Below are positions 1-8,200 of a DNA stretch of 64,000 bases, one piece after another. Every line of letters starts with the position of its first letter. The first letter of the stretch is position 1. This DNA comes from JAJEBT01 sp965214975 (GTDB lineage: Bacteria; Pseudomonadota; Alphaproteobacteria; MPNO01; UBA830): contig OZ244055.1 in assembly GCA_965214975.1 (NCBI GenBank), positions 372,001 through 436,000 on the forward strand, given 5' to 3'. The position numbers were made by a program, and so were the translations under genes. The notes under the pieces were generated by a model, which saw only the letters and a program-made list of their open reading frames with translations, was not told the DNA's origin and did not search any database.

Positions 1-1
1 G

Positions 2-619
2 CTCCAGCTCGTGCGCGTCTCCGGCGGATGGGCGGAGCGGCGCGTCGTGCTCGAGGGGGACCGGCTGGCGCTGGTTCCCGGAGATCCCCGCCCGGCGTTC
101 GCGGAGCTGGTTCCGGACGAGCTGCGCGGATCCCCGCCGGGGACGGTCTTCGAGGTCCATCGGACCCTGGAGGCGGACATGGCGGAGCTCGGGGCCCGGC
201 TCGGCCGGCATCCAGGAGCCGTCCTGTTCGTGGACTACGGGCACGACCGGCCGGCGGCCGGAGACACCCTGCAGGCGGTGCGCGGCCACCGGCACGCGGA
301 CCCCCTGACCGGCCTCGGAGAGTGCGACCTGACCGCGCACGTCGATTTTTCCGCGGTCGCGAAGGGGCTGCGAAGCGGCCGGGCGGAGATTCACGGTCCG
401 GTGACGCAACGGCGGTTTCTGCGGGAACTCGGCATCGGCGTCCGCTCGGACCGGCTGGCCCGCGCCGCCGGATCCCGGGAGGAGGGGGACGCGGTGCGGG
501 CCGCCGCCGGCCGGCTGATCGACCCGGCCGGAATGGGAACGCTGTTCAAGGTCGTCGCGGCGACCTCGGAGGGCATGCCCGCGCCGCCGGGTTTCGACGC
601 CGGTCCCGGGCGATGCTGA
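2..619 (+). CDS. MidA/NDUFAF7-like SAM-dependent methyltransferase, C-terminal part
   Basis: This is the C-terminal part of a class I SAM-dependent methyltransferase of the DUF185 family (MidA; mitochondrial NDUFAF7, a complex I assembly arginine methyltransferase). The 5' end lies outside the window, so no start can be given. Visible family features are FVDYGHDRPAAGDTLQAVRG and the following DPL...GECDLTAHVDFSAVA segment, typical of the C-terminal half. The reading frame is open from the first base. Its stop overlaps the start of pgeF by seven bases, which implies translational coupling. The complex I role is known for the family, not shown here. Confidence 0.85.
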   Translation, partial: LQLVRVSGGWAERRVVLEGDRLALVPGDPRPAFAELVPDELRGSPPGTVFEVHRTLEADMAELGARLGRHPGAVLFVDYGHDRPAAGDTLQAVRGHRHADPLTGLGECDLTAHVDFSAVAKGLRSGRAEIHGPVTQRRFLRELGIGVRSDRLARAAGSREEGDAVRAAAGRLIDPAGMGTLFKVVAATSEGMPAPPGFDAGPGRC

Positions 620-1380
620 CCGCGCCGGCGCTCGGGAGCCTGGACGGCGTGCGCCACGGTTTCTTCACCCGGGAAGGCGGCGTCAGCCGCGGCGTCTACG
701 AGTCGCTGAACTGCGGTCTCGGCTCGCGCGACGACAGGGCGCTGGTGCTGGAGAACCGGCGCCGCGCGGCGGAACGCCTCGGCTGCCCGCCCGGGCGCCT
801 GGCGACCCTGCATCAGGTGCACGGCGCGAGGGCGGTCCGCCTCGCGGGCCCCGGGGGGCCGGAGGCGGCGCCGGTCCGGGCCGACGGCATGGTCTCCGAC
901 CGCCCGGGCGTCGTCCTCGGCGTCCTGACGGCGGATTGCGTTCCCGTCCTGCTCGCCGACCCGCGGAACGGCGTCGTCGGGGCCGCCCATGCGGGCTGGA
1001 AGGGGGCGCTGGGCGGCATCGTCGAGAGCACGGTGGCCGCGATGGTGTCGCTCGGCGCGCGCGCCGGTTCCGTCGTCGCCGCCGTCGGACCCTGCATCGG
1101 CCGCGGCAGCTACCGGGTCGGGCCGGAGTTCCGCGAGCGTTTCGTCGCCGCCGACGCCGCCGACGCGCGTCATTTCCGCGTCGCCGGGGACCGGCATCTC
1201 TTCGATCTCCCCGGCTACGTGCTGGGCCGGCTCGAACGCGCCGGCGTGGGCGGGATCTCCGCGCTCGGCCGCGACACGTACGCGGAGGAGACGCTGTTCT
1301 TCAGCTACCGCCGCGCCTGCCACCGGGGCGAGGACGACTACGGGCGCTGCCTCTCGGCGATCGTCCTGCAGCCGCGCTGA
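613..1380 (+). CDS. pgeF: Peptidoglycan editing factor PgeF (YfiH / multicopper-like laccase domain)
   Basis: This 255-residue protein belongs to the YfiH/DUF152 family, called polyphenol oxidase in older annotation. It is now linked to removal of wrongly incorporated amino acids from peptidoglycan precursors and to purine nucleoside phosphorolysis. The N-terminus has the family start GVRHGFFTREGGVS. The metal-ligand segments LHQVHGA, TADCVPVLLAD and AAHAGWKG are intact, as is the late segment TYAEETLFFSYRR with the C-terminal CHRGEDDYGR. The ATG at 613 overlaps the stop of the upstream methyltransferase, a common arrangement in alphaproteobacteria. No truncation is visible. Confidence 0.93.
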   Translation: MLTAPALGSLDGVRHGFFTREGGVSRGVYESLNCGLGSRDDRALVLENRRRAAERLGCPPGRLATLHQVHGARAVRLAGPGGPEAAPVRADGMVSDRPGVVLGVLTADCVPVLLADPRNGVVGAAHAGWKGALGGIVESTVAAMVSLGARAGSVVAAVGPCIGRGSYRVGPEFRERFVAADAADARHFRVAGDRHLFDLPGYVLGRLERAGVGGISALGRDTYAEETLFFSYRRACHRGEDDYGRCLSAIVLQPR

Positions 1381-1404
1381 CGGACCGCCCCCGCGGCCGC
1401 GCGT

Positions 1405-1432
1405 TTGCACTTTGCGGGCGCGTTGCTAGTTT
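1405..1432 (+). promoter_or_regulatory. Putative sigma-70 type promoter of prs
   Basis: TTGCAC at 1405-1410 and TAGTTT at 1427-1432 are separated by 16 bases in the 145-base gap between pgeF and prs. The match is partial and rests on sequence alone. It would leave a leader of roughly 85 bases before the prs ATG. Confidence 0.35.
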
Positions 1433-1525
1433 TCCCGCACCCTCGGTCCGGATCGCCCTGGCGGTTTTCGACGTCGAGGCGAGCGGCCGCCCCGGCGGAC
1501 GGGCAGAAGAGGGCAGTCTCCGGAC

Positions 1526-2458
1526 ATGAAGATCATCGCGGGCAACAGCAACCGGCCTCTCGCGGAGGCGATCGCCGCCTATCTGAACCTGCCGCTGACC
1601 GACGCCAGCATCCGGCGTTTCTCGGACATGGAGTGCTTCGTCGAGATCCACGAGAACATCCGGGGCGAGGACGTCTTCATCATCCAGTCCACCTCCTACC
1701 CCGCCAACGACAACCTGATGGAGCTTCTCGTCTCCATCGACGCCGCGCGCCGCGGATCCGCCAGCCGGATCACCGCCGTCATGCCCTATTCCGGCTACGC
1801 CCGCCAGGACCGGAAGTCCGGTCCCCGCACCCCGATCTCGGCCAAGCTGGTGGCCAACCTGATCACCGTCGCCGGCGCCGACCGCGTGCTGACCATGGAT
1901 CTGCATGCCGGGCAGATCCAGGGTTTCTTCGACATCCCGCTGGACAATCTCTACGCGGCGCCGGTCTTCATCCGCCACATCAGCGAGAGTTTCGATTCCG
2001 GCGACCTGGTGATCGTGTCGCCCGACGTCGGCGGCGTGGGCCGCGCCCGGGGCCTCGCGACCCGTCTCGGCACGGTTCTCGCCATCATCGACAAGCGCCG
2101 GGAGCAGGCCGGGACTTCGGAGGTCATGCACGTCATCGGCGACGTCGAGGGCCGCACCTGCATCCTGGTCGACGACATCGTCGATTCCGCCGGCACGCTG
2201 TGCAACGCCGCCCGGGCCCTGGTCGAGCACGGCGCGAAGACCGTCCATGCCTACATCACCCATGCGGTTCTCTCGGGCGGCGCCGTGAGCCGGATTTCGG
2301 CCGCGCCGCTCCAGAGCCTGGTCATCACCGACTCGATCCAGGGCACCGAGGCGGTGCGGGTGGCCCAGAACATCCGCCAGCTCTCGATCGCGCCGCTGAT
2401 CGGCGAGGCGATCGAGCGCATCAGCGAGGCGCGCTCGGTGTCCAGCCTGTTTGACTGA
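1526..2458 (+). CDS. prs: Ribose-phosphate pyrophosphokinase
   Basis: Prs makes 5-phosphoribosyl-1-diphosphate from ribose 5-phosphate and ATP, the precursor for purines, pyrimidines, histidine, tryptophan and NAD. The 310-residue length is normal for bacteria. Key segments are present in order: the N-terminal half-domain with FSDMECFVEI, the catalytic flexible region YARQDRKSGPRTPISAKLVA, the divalent-cation and ATP segment TMDLHAGQIQGFF, the VVSP-like VIVSPDVGGVGRARGLA, and the PRPP-binding loop CILVDDIVDSAGTL. The ATG at 1526 follows a short gap after a likely promoter. It is the first gene of a forward run with rplY, pth and ychF. Confidence 0.97.
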   Translation: MKIIAGNSNRPLAEAIAAYLNLPLTDASIRRFSDMECFVEIHENIRGEDVFIIQSTSYPANDNLMELLVSIDAARRGSASRITAVMPYSGYARQDRKSGPRTPISAKLVANLITVAGADRVLTMDLHAGQIQGFFDIPLDNLYAAPVFIRHISESFDSGDLVIVSPDVGGVGRARGLATRLGTVLAIIDKRREQAGTSEVMHVIGDVEGRTCILVDDIVDSAGTLCNAARALVEHGAKTVHAYITHAVLSGGAVSRISAAPLQSLVITDSIQGTEAVRVAQNIRQLSIAPLIGEAIERISEARSVSSLFD

Positions 2459-2591
2459 TCGTCGCCGGGGCGCTATGGATGGCGCGGTCCGCGGCGCAGC
2501 CGCGGAGAACCACAGCCAGCCGGCCAGCCCGTCGGCGCGATGCCGCGCAGGGGCTTCGGATTCGGTTCCGCCGGCCGTCGGGAGAGGGCCC

Positions 2592-3254
2592 ATGGTCGAC
2601 ACCATCGCCGGAGCAAGGCGCGAACCCGCCGGGAAGGGCGCCGCGCGCCGCGCGCGGCGGGACGGTTTCGTGCCGGGCGTGATCTACGGCAGCAAGAAGA
2701 CGCCGGTGACGCTCGCCGTCGAGCATCGGCTGCTCGTCCAGGCGATGAGCGAGCCGGGTTTCTTCATCCGTCTGGTGGATCTCGAGGTCGAGGGCGAAAA
2801 GCATCGCGTGCTGCCCCGCGAGGTGCAGTTCGACCCGGTGTCGGACCAGCCCCTGCACGTGGATTTCCTGCGTTTCGACCCCGACAGGAAAATCGCCGTC
2901 GCCGTGCCGGTCCGTTTCGAGAACGACCGCGAGAGCGTCGGCATCAAGCGCGGCGGCATTCTCAACGTGGTGCGCCACGAGGTCGAGCTCTTCTGCACGG
3001 CCGACAGCATCCCGTCCGATCTCGTCGCCGATCTCGAGGGCCTCGACATCGGCGATTCCGTCCACGCCAGCGACGTCTCCCTGCCCGAAGGCGTCGGTTT
3101 CGTGATCGCCGACAGGGACTTCACGATCGCCACCGTCGCGCCGCCGACGGTGCTCGTCGAGGAGACCGCGGAAGAGGAGGCGGAGGACGGCGACGACGCC
3201 GCCGCCGAGGCCGAGGCCGAGCAGGAGCGGTCGCCGACGGACGAGGAGGGGTAG
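2592..3254 (+). CDS. rplY: 50S ribosomal protein L25 (Ctc/TL5 long form)
   Basis: This protein binds 5S rRNA in the large ribosomal subunit. It is 220 residues, the long form with an N-terminal L25 beta-barrel (GARREPAGKGAARRARRDGF, then VPGVIYG) and a C-terminal TL5 domain (VPVRFENDRESVGIKRGGIL, then VRHEVEL). The tail is very acidic (about residues 195-215), as in many proteobacterial orthologues. The ATG at 2592 is preferred over in-frame upstream codons because GGAGAG lies at the right distance (2580-2585) and the protein then begins exactly at the family N-terminus. The rplY-pth pair is conserved in many bacteria. Confidence 0.95.
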   Translation: MVDTIAGARREPAGKGAARRARRDGFVPGVIYGSKKTPVTLAVEHRLLVQAMSEPGFFIRLVDLEVEGEKHRVLPREVQFDPVSDQPLHVDFLRFDPDRKIAVAVPVRFENDRESVGIKRGGILNVVRHEVELFCTADSIPSDLVADLEGLDIGDSVHASDVSLPEGVGFVIADRDFTIATVAPPTVLVEETAEEEAEDGDDAAAEAEAEQERSPTDEEG

Positions 3255-3289
3255 GCGGAGCCCGTCTTCCGCGTCCGGGGCCTTTCCCC

Positions 3290-3907
3290 ATGCTGCTGCT
3301 GGCCGGGCTCGGCAATCCCGGCCCGAAGCATGCGCGCCAGCGCCACAACGTCGGGTTCATGGCCGCGGACGAGATCGTCCGCCGGCACGGCCTGTCCCTG
3401 CGGAAGGGGCGCCATCACTCCTGGGTCGCCGACGGCACCGTCGCCGGCGAGAAGGTCATCGTCATCAAGCCGCGCACGTTCATGAACGACTCGGGGCGGG
3501 CGGTGCGTTCCGCCGCGGGCTTCTACAAGCTCAGGGCGCGCGACGTGACGGTGATCTACGACGAACTCGACCTCGTCTTCGGGAAGGTGCGGGTGCGCCG
3601 GGGCGGAGGGCATGCCGGACACAACGGCATCCGGAGCGTGATCTCCCACGTCGGATCCGATTTCCGCAGGGTTCGCGTCGGCATCGGCCATCCGGGGGAC
3701 TCCCGGCGCGTGCTGGGACACGTGCTGTCGGACTTCTCGCGGACCGAAGCCGGGCTGCTGGCGCCCGTCCTGTCGGCCGTCGCCGAGGCGCTGCCCCTGC
3801 TGGCGGCCGGGGACGACGCCGGCTTCATGACGCGCGTGGCGCATCTCGCCCCGCCGCCGGGGCGGGCGGAAAGCGGCGCGGGCGGCGACGGCCGCGCGGC
3901 GCCGTGA
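3290..3907 (+). CDS. pth: Peptidyl-tRNA hydrolase
   Basis: Pth releases stalled peptides from peptidyl-tRNA in the cytosol, recycling tRNA. The 205-residue protein begins with the diagnostic LLAGLGNPGPKHARQRHNVG, which carries the catalytic histidine (RHNVGF). It continues with KPRTFMNDSG, VIYDELDLVFG with the catalytic aspartate, and GGGHAGHNGIRS. The C-terminal tail after about residue 185 is low in complexity and probably disordered. The gene starts 35 bases after rplY, and its stop codon is embedded in the GTG start of ychF (GTGA), so the two are probably translationally coupled. Confidence 0.97.
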   Translation: MLLLAGLGNPGPKHARQRHNVGFMAADEIVRRHGLSLRKGRHHSWVADGTVAGEKVIVIKPRTFMNDSGRAVRSAAGFYKLRARDVTVIYDELDLVFGKVRVRRGGGHAGHNGIRSVISHVGSDFRRVRVGIGHPGDSRRVLGHVLSDFSRTEAGLLAPVLSAVAEALPLLAAGDDAGFMTRVAHLAPPPGRAESGAGGDGRAAP

Positions 3908-5001
3908 GCCTGCGCTGCGGCATCGTCGGCCTTCCCAACGTCGGGAAGTCGACCCTGTTCAACGCGCTGACCGCGACCGCCGCGGCCGAGGCCGCCAACT
4001 ACCCGTTCTGCACGATCGATCCCAACGAGGGCACGGTTGCGGTGCCGGACGAGCGCCTCGGACGCATCGCCGCGCTCGCGGGATCCGCGGCCACGGTTCC
4101 GGCGCGCTGCGACTTCGTCGACATCGCCGGCCTGGTGGCCGGGGCCAGTTCCGGCGAGGGGCTGGGCAACCGCTTTCTCTCCCATATCCGCGAGGTCGAC
4201 GCCATCGCCCATGTGGTGCGCTGCTTCGAGGACGACGGCGTCACCCACGTGGCCGGGCGCGTGGATCCCGTCGCCGACATCGAGGTCGTGGAGACGGAGC
4301 TGCTGCTTGCCGACCTGCAGAGTGTCGAGGGCCGGCGCGACGGCCTCGTCAAGAAGGCGCGCGGCGGCGACGGAGAGGCGAAGGCGATGCTCGCGCTGCT
4401 CGACCGCGCGGCCGGACTCCTCGAGGCGGGGGCGCCGGCACGGGACATGACCGTCGCCCGCGAGGAGCGGCCGCTTCATCGCCGGATGCAGCTGCTGACC
4501 TCCAAGCCGGTCATGTACGTCTGCAACGTCGACGAGAACGACCTCGCCGGCAACGCGCTGTCGCGCCGGGTCGGGGAACGCGCGGCGGAAAGGAACGCCG
4601 CAAGCGTCGTCATCTCCGCCGCCATCGAGTCCGAGGTCGCCCGGCTCGACGATCCCGGGGAACGGCGGGAATTCCTGGCGGGCCTCGGGCTCGAGACCTC
4701 CGGTCTGGAGCGTTTCGTGCAGGCGAGCCACGAGCTCCTGGGGCTGATCGCGTTCTTCACCGCGGGCCCCGGGGAGGCCCGTGCCTGGGCGCTGCCGCGC
4801 GGCGCGACGGCGCTCGAGGCCGCGGGCGGCATCCACACCGACTTCGCGCGCGGCTTCATCTGCGCCGAGACGGTGTCGTACGAGGACTACGTCGCCTGCG
4901 GCGGGGAGCAGGGTGCGCGGGACGCAGGCCGCATGCGCCAGGAGGGCCGGGACTACGCGGTCGCGGACGGCGACGTCGTGCTGTTCCGTTTCAACGTGTG
5001 A
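3904..5001 (+). CDS. ychF: Redox-regulated ATPase YchF (Obg-like)
   Basis: YchF/OLA1 is an Obg-family P-loop protein that hydrolyses ATP rather than GTP and associates with ribosomes. The 365 residues include the P-loop GLPNVGKST near the N-terminus, the switch region YPFCTIDPNEGTVAVPDERL, G3 DIAGLVAGASSGEGLGN, and the altered G4 segment NVDE in place of NKxD, which explains the ATP preference in this family. The C-terminal TGS-like domain ends in DGDVVLFRFNV as expected. The GTG start at 3904 overlaps the pth stop. It is the last gene of the run; a hairpin lies 82 bases downstream. Confidence 0.97.
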   Translation: MSLRCGIVGLPNVGKSTLFNALTATAAAEAANYPFCTIDPNEGTVAVPDERLGRIAALAGSAATVPARCDFVDIAGLVAGASSGEGLGNRFLSHIREVDAIAHVVRCFEDDGVTHVAGRVDPVADIEVVETELLLADLQSVEGRRDGLVKKARGGDGEAKAMLALLDRAAGLLEAGAPARDMTVAREERPLHRRMQLLTSKPVMYVCNVDENDLAGNALSRRVGERAAERNAASVVISAAIESEVARLDDPGERREFLAGLGLETSGLERFVQASHELLGLIAFFTAGPGEARAWALPRGATALEAAGGIHTDFARGFICAETVSYEDYVACGGEQGARDAGRMRQEGRDYAVADGDVVLFRFNV

Positions 5002-5082
5002 CGCGGCCTGCCGGCGTTCCGGTCCCGGCGTTCGCCCGGTCGCCGACGGGTCGGCACGGGTTCGGGGGTTCCCGCGCGGAAG

Positions 5083-5113
5083 CGTCCGACGGAGGCCGGG
5101 ATTCCGTCGGACG
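5083..5113 (+). terminator. Perfect 10-bp hairpin after ychF
   Basis: CGTCCGACGG at 5083-5092 and CCGTCGGACG at 5104-5113 form a perfect 10-base-pair stem with an 11-base loop. No T-run follows, so this is a candidate terminator or 3' processing structure for the prs-ychF transcript rather than a canonical intrinsic terminator. Confidence 0.4.
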
Positions 5114-5442
5114 ACCTGTGCCGTCGGAACCGCTTGCGGCCCGCGCTGACGGTCTCGATGCACGTGGCGAACCCCGCGCCGGCTTCCCTTCTCCGCGGGA
5201 CCGGCGGAGAACCTCTCCACCGCCTGGGCCGCGCCGCCGGGGTCATGCCGTCGCGCCTGTGGTCGCGGACGCGCCGCCCGACCCGGCCCGGGCGCGGCGG
5301 CGACGACGGTCGGGCGCGGGAAATCGGGAAAGCGCCGGCCTGGTTGCTGCAACCGCGATCGGGATCCCGAGCCGGCGGACGATGTCCGGCCCGGAAGGCT
5401 CCGGAATCCGTCCGTCGGGACGGGAAAGGCGGGAAACCGGAG

Positions 5443-5618
5443 GGCTGGTTTTCCGTCCGGCGACGAGCGACCCGGGCCTGTCGGCAGGGCGTTCGGGAGC
5501 GCGTTTCGCCGGTCCGGGCGCCGGTTCGTGCCCCGGGAAGCGGACGTGGGAACGGTGCAGGATCCTGATCGGGCGGCAGGCGGATCCGCACCCGTCTCCG
5601 GCGTTCGGTCACGACAAA
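5443..5618 (+). repeat. Dispersed repeat family A, copy 1 (full length)
   Basis: This is one of six related copies found by eye in the window. It begins GGCTGGTTTTCCGTCCGG. It contains GGCAGGGCGTTCGGGAGCG and CGGATCCGCACCCG, and ends at the GACAAAA tract. The other copies are at 7211, 25038, 27868, 31364 and, inverted and partial, 39488. This copy sits upstream of the Rpn nuclease gene. The rest of the 740-base gap between ychF and that gene holds the hairpin at 5083 and an AT-rich stretch at 5614-5680 that may contain the promoter of the nuclease gene; no other gene is seen. Confidence 0.75.
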
Positions 5619-5741
5619 AAAATTTTCCAGTCTCCAATATATTCTTCTTGTATTCTCTCTTGCGACATGCTACGAACCAATGTCGAGACAGCGAGACCGC
5701 AAGGCCGCGCCGACGTGGCGGGGCGTTTCGGAGGGGGCACC

Positions 5742-6755
5742 ATGGCCGATCTGACGACGCCGCACGACCGGTTGTTCCGGGCTCTTTCGCAGGATCCGCT
5801 GATGGCGGACCGGATGATCCGCGACCTGCTTCCCGCCGCGTACACCGCCCACTTCTCCGACAGGCCGGCGCGGCCGGCGGACGGGACCTTCCTCGACGAC
5901 GAGCTCCGGGCCCTCCACAGCGACGGCCTGTACGAGGTGGACCTGCTCCGGGGGACGCCGTCCACCGCCTACGTCCTTCTCGAGCACAAGAGCACCGCCG
6001 AGCGGAAAACGCGCTTCCAGATCGCGCACTACATGATGGGTCTCCGGGACCGCATCGAGCGCCAGCGTGACGCGCAGCCCTTGCCGCTGGTCATCCCCCT
6101 GGTCGTCTATCACGGCAGCGGGCGATGGAACGCGCCGACCTCGCTGCCGGGCATGGACGACGCGCCCGGGGAACTGTCGTCGCTCGCGGGAAACCTGTCC
6201 TGCGTCGTGTGCAACCTCGGGGACATTCCGTTCGAGCGGCTTTCGGAGGACGCGTTTCTGCGGGCGGGGCTGGGCGCGCTGAAGCTCTCCTCGGCCCGAC
6301 AGATGCCGGGGGAGGTTCTGCGCGACATCCTGGAGAGCCTTTCCAGCCTCGACGGGAACCACTTGCTTGGACAGCAGATCTGGCACTATGTTTCCGTTGT
6401 CCACGACCTTGATCGTGCCGAGGTCGACGAGTTGATGCCGAAGGGCGAATCGCACTTGAAGGAGGTCATCATGCCGACACTGGCGGAGACGTGGCGTGCC
6501 GAGGGCAGGGCGCAGGGCGTGGTCGAGGGCAAGGCGCTGGGCGTGGCCGAAGGCAAGGCGCAGGGCGTGGCCGAGGGCACGGCCAGGATGGCCAGGATGC
6601 TGCGCATCGTGCTGGAACGGCGTTTCGGCGAACTGCCGCCGGAGACGGAGGCGCGAATCGACGCCGCGACTTCCGAGGAGCTGGAGCTCTGGAACGCGAA
6701 GGCGTTCGACGCGGGAACGCTGGACGAGGTCTTCGGGAGCGTCCCGCTGCATTGA
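5742..6755 (+). CDS. Rpn-family recombination-promoting nuclease / putative transposase (PF04754-like)
   Basis: This 337-residue protein belongs to the YhgA-like/Rpn family of PD-(D/E)XK nucleases. E. coli RpnA promotes RecA-independent recombination and cuts DNA. The N-terminus TPHDRLFRALSQDP is typical of the family. The nuclease core shows YEVDLLRG and LLEHKST (the ExK element), followed by PLVVYHGSGRWNAP. The C-terminal region (about residues 250-280) is a Gly/Ala/Glu-rich degenerate repeat (GVAEGKAQ), then a short conserved helix pair. The ATG at 5742 is preceded by GGAGGGGG at 5730-5737. The gene stands alone between two family A repeats. Its 3' end has been tandemly duplicated downstream. 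Confidence 0.85.
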   Translation: MADLTTPHDRLFRALSQDPLMADRMIRDLLPAAYTAHFSDRPARPADGTFLDDELRALHSDGLYEVDLLRGTPSTAYVLLEHKSTAERKTRFQIAHYMMGLRDRIERQRDAQPLPLVIPLVVYHGSGRWNAPTSLPGMDDAPGELSSLAGNLSCVVCNLGDIPFERLSEDAFLRAGLGALKLSSARQMPGEVLRDILESLSSLDGNHLLGQQIWHYVSVVHDLDRAEVDELMPKGESHLKEVIMPTLAETWRAEGRAQGVVEGKALGVAEGKAQGVAEGTARMARMLRIVLERRFGELPPETEARIDAATSEELELWNAKAFDAGTLDEVFGSVPLH

Positions 6756-7225
6756 GCGGCGCCGGCGTTCGCGACCGGCGTCCGGCGAAGCGGGGTTTCC
6801 GGCCGGGAAACTCCGCAGGCCCGAACCGTGGCGACAACCGCCGTTCGGGAGCGGGGGACATGATCATGCCGACACTGGCGGAGACGTGGCGTGCCGAGGG
6901 CTGGGCCAAGGGCTGGGCCGAGGGTTTGGCCAAGGGCAGGGCTCAGGGTTTGGCCGAAAGCAGGGCCAGGATCCTGCGCATCGTGCTGGAACGGCGTTTC
7001 GGCGAACTGCCGCCGGAGGCGGAGGCGCGAATCGATGCCGCGACTTCCGAGGAGCTGAAGACCTGGATCGAGAAGGCGTGCGACGCGGGGGCGCTGGACG
7101 AGGTCTTCGAGAGCGTGCCCGCGCATTGAGCGGCGCCTGAGTTCACGACCGGCGTCCGGCGAAGCGGGTTTCCGGCCGGAAACTCCGCAGGTTCTGGGCG
7201 TGGCGACAACTGCCGTTCGGGAGCG
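6468..7225 (+). repeat. Tandem duplication of the Rpn gene 3' end plus downstream sequence
   Basis: Unit 1 (about 6468-6853) and unit 2 (about 6863-7225) both start ATCATGCCGACACTGGCGGA, run through the gene 3' end and its stop, and continue through matching downstream sequence to GCCGTTCGGGAGCG. Unit 2 is shorter mainly in the Gly/Ala/Glu repeat. The flanking copy means the duplication covers non-coding DNA too, so it is a DNA-level duplication and not gene-internal repetition. Confidence 0.85.
6860..7129 (+). pseudogene. Truncated duplicate of the Rpn nuclease C-terminus
   Basis: An 89-codon open frame from ATG 6860 repeats the last part of the upstream Rpn protein: MPTLAETWRAEG, a Gly/Lys/Glu-rich repeat, then LRIVLERRFGELPPEAEA and DAGALDEVFESVP. 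It lacks the whole nuclease core. A GGGGG stretch just upstream could act as a ribosome binding site, so a short peptide might be made. By origin it is a duplication fragment. Short C-terminal products are reported from internal starts in some rpn genes, so a regulatory peptide is possible but not shown. Confidence 0.7.
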
Positions 7226-7315
7226 AATTCTGTCGTCCGAGTGTCAGTTCGAGCATCAAGAAGCGGATCCGCGCCCGTTGCCGGCACTCGGTCGCGACAA
7301 GAAAGTGTTCCTGCG
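7211..7315 (+). repeat. Dispersed repeat family A, copy 5 (3' part)
   Basis: The copy matches the second half of the family: GTTCGGGAGCG, then GCGGATCCGCGCCCG, TTGCCGGCAC, TCGGTCGCGACAAGAAA. Its left side merges with the end of the Rpn tandem duplication. With copy 1 it brackets the Rpn cassette in direct orientation. Confidence 0.65.
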
Positions 7316-7352
7316 GGAAACCGGAGGACGGCCCGTCCTCCGGGCGCGGTTT

Positions 7353-7381
7353 TTGACCCCGGTCCGGCGGATTGCTAGGTT
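7353..7381 (+). promoter_or_regulatory. Putative sigma-70 type promoter of the dienelactone hydrolase gene
   Basis: TTGACC at 7353-7358 and TAGGTT at 7376-7381 are separated by 17 bases, with a TGC directly before the -10 element. It stands 58 bases upstream of the ATG at 7439. Confidence 0.5.
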
Positions 7382-7438
7382 CGGCCGCGATCGATGCGAG
7401 GCGCTCCGTCGTCGCGCGCCGGAACGAAAGGGAGACCC

Positions 7439-8113
7439 ATGGGAGAGAGGATTTCGCTTGTCGCGGCCGACGGCCACCGGCTCGACGCCTACAGATCCGA
7501 GCCGTCCGGAACGGCGAAGGGCGGGCTGGTCGTCATTCAGGAGATCTTCGGCATCAACGGCCAGATCCGCCGCACCACCGACCATTTCGCCGGTCAGGGC
7601 TATCTGTCGGTGGCGCCGGCCCTTTTCGACCGGGTGGAGAAGGGCGTCGAGCTCACCTACAACGAGGACGACTTCGCCAAGGGTCGCGAGATACGCGGCA
7701 AGATCACCGACGAGTGGATCGCGGCCGACGTCGGCGCCGCCGTCAAGGAGGTTTCGTCCGCCGGAAAGGTGAGCGTGATAGGCTTCTGTTTCGGCGGTTA
7801 CGCGACCTATGTCGCCGCCTGCGCCGTTGACGGCGTGTCGGCCGCGATGCCGTTCTACGGCGGCGGCATCGCCGCCAAGGTCGGGGCGATGAAGCCCGCA
7901 TGCCCGACCCAGTTCCATTTCGGCGACAAGGACGCCGCGATCCCGCTCGGCGATCTGCAGACGATCAGGGACGCGTTGCAGGACTGTCCGCTCTACGTCT
8001 ACGACGACGCCGGACACGGCTTCACCTGCGACGACCGGGACGCCTTCAACCCCGGCGCCACCGAACGCTCCTACGCGCGCGCCCTGGACTGGATGAGCCG
8101 GCACGCGAACTGA
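7439..8113 (+). CDS. Dienelactone hydrolase family protein
   Basis: This is a 224-residue alpha/beta hydrolase of the dienelactone hydrolase family (carboxymethylenebutenolidase-like), cytosolic, often acting on lactones from aromatic ring cleavage. The catalytic triad is visible: the nucleophile in GFCFGGYA (cysteine, as in dienelactone hydrolases), the aspartate in GDKDAAIP, and the histidine in AGHGFTC. The strand-loop VVIQEIFGINGQIRRTTDHF is also diagnostic. ATG 7439 was chosen over an upstream in-frame codon because GGGAGA precedes it and MGERISL begins the family domain. The true substrate is unknown. The gene faces the Rieske oxygenase convergently, with a perfect hairpin between them. 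Confidence 0.9.
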   Translation: MGERISLVAADGHRLDAYRSEPSGTAKGGLVVIQEIFGINGQIRRTTDHFAGQGYLSVAPALFDRVEKGVELTYNEDDFAKGREIRGKITDEWIAADVGAAVKEVSSAGKVSVIGFCFGGYATYVAACAVDGVSAAMPFYGGGIAAKVGAMKPACPTQFHFGDKDAAIPLGDLQTIRDALQDCPLYVYDDAGHGFTCDDRDAFNPGATERSYARALDWMSRHAN

Positions 8114-8154
8114 CCCCGCCCGCCGGAGAGGCCGGCGGCGAACCGCGGACGGTT

Positions 8155-8182
8155 CCGGCGCGCGCAGGCGGGCGCGCGCCGG
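8155..8182. terminator. Perfect 11-bp hairpin between convergent genes
   Basis: CCGGCGCGCGC at 8155-8165 and GCGCGCGCCGG at 8172-8182 form a perfect 11-base-pair stem with a 6-base loop, between the stops at 8113 (+) and 8201 (-). Its position suggests a bidirectional terminator. There is no clear T-run on either side. Confidence 0.5.
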
Positions 8183-8200
8183 CCTTGGCGCGTCGCGCGG

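Noticed and set aside
2451..2591. An N-terminal extension of ribosomal protein L25
   Set aside because: The added residues are not part of the family, while ATG 2592 has a good ribosome binding site and starts the L25 domain.
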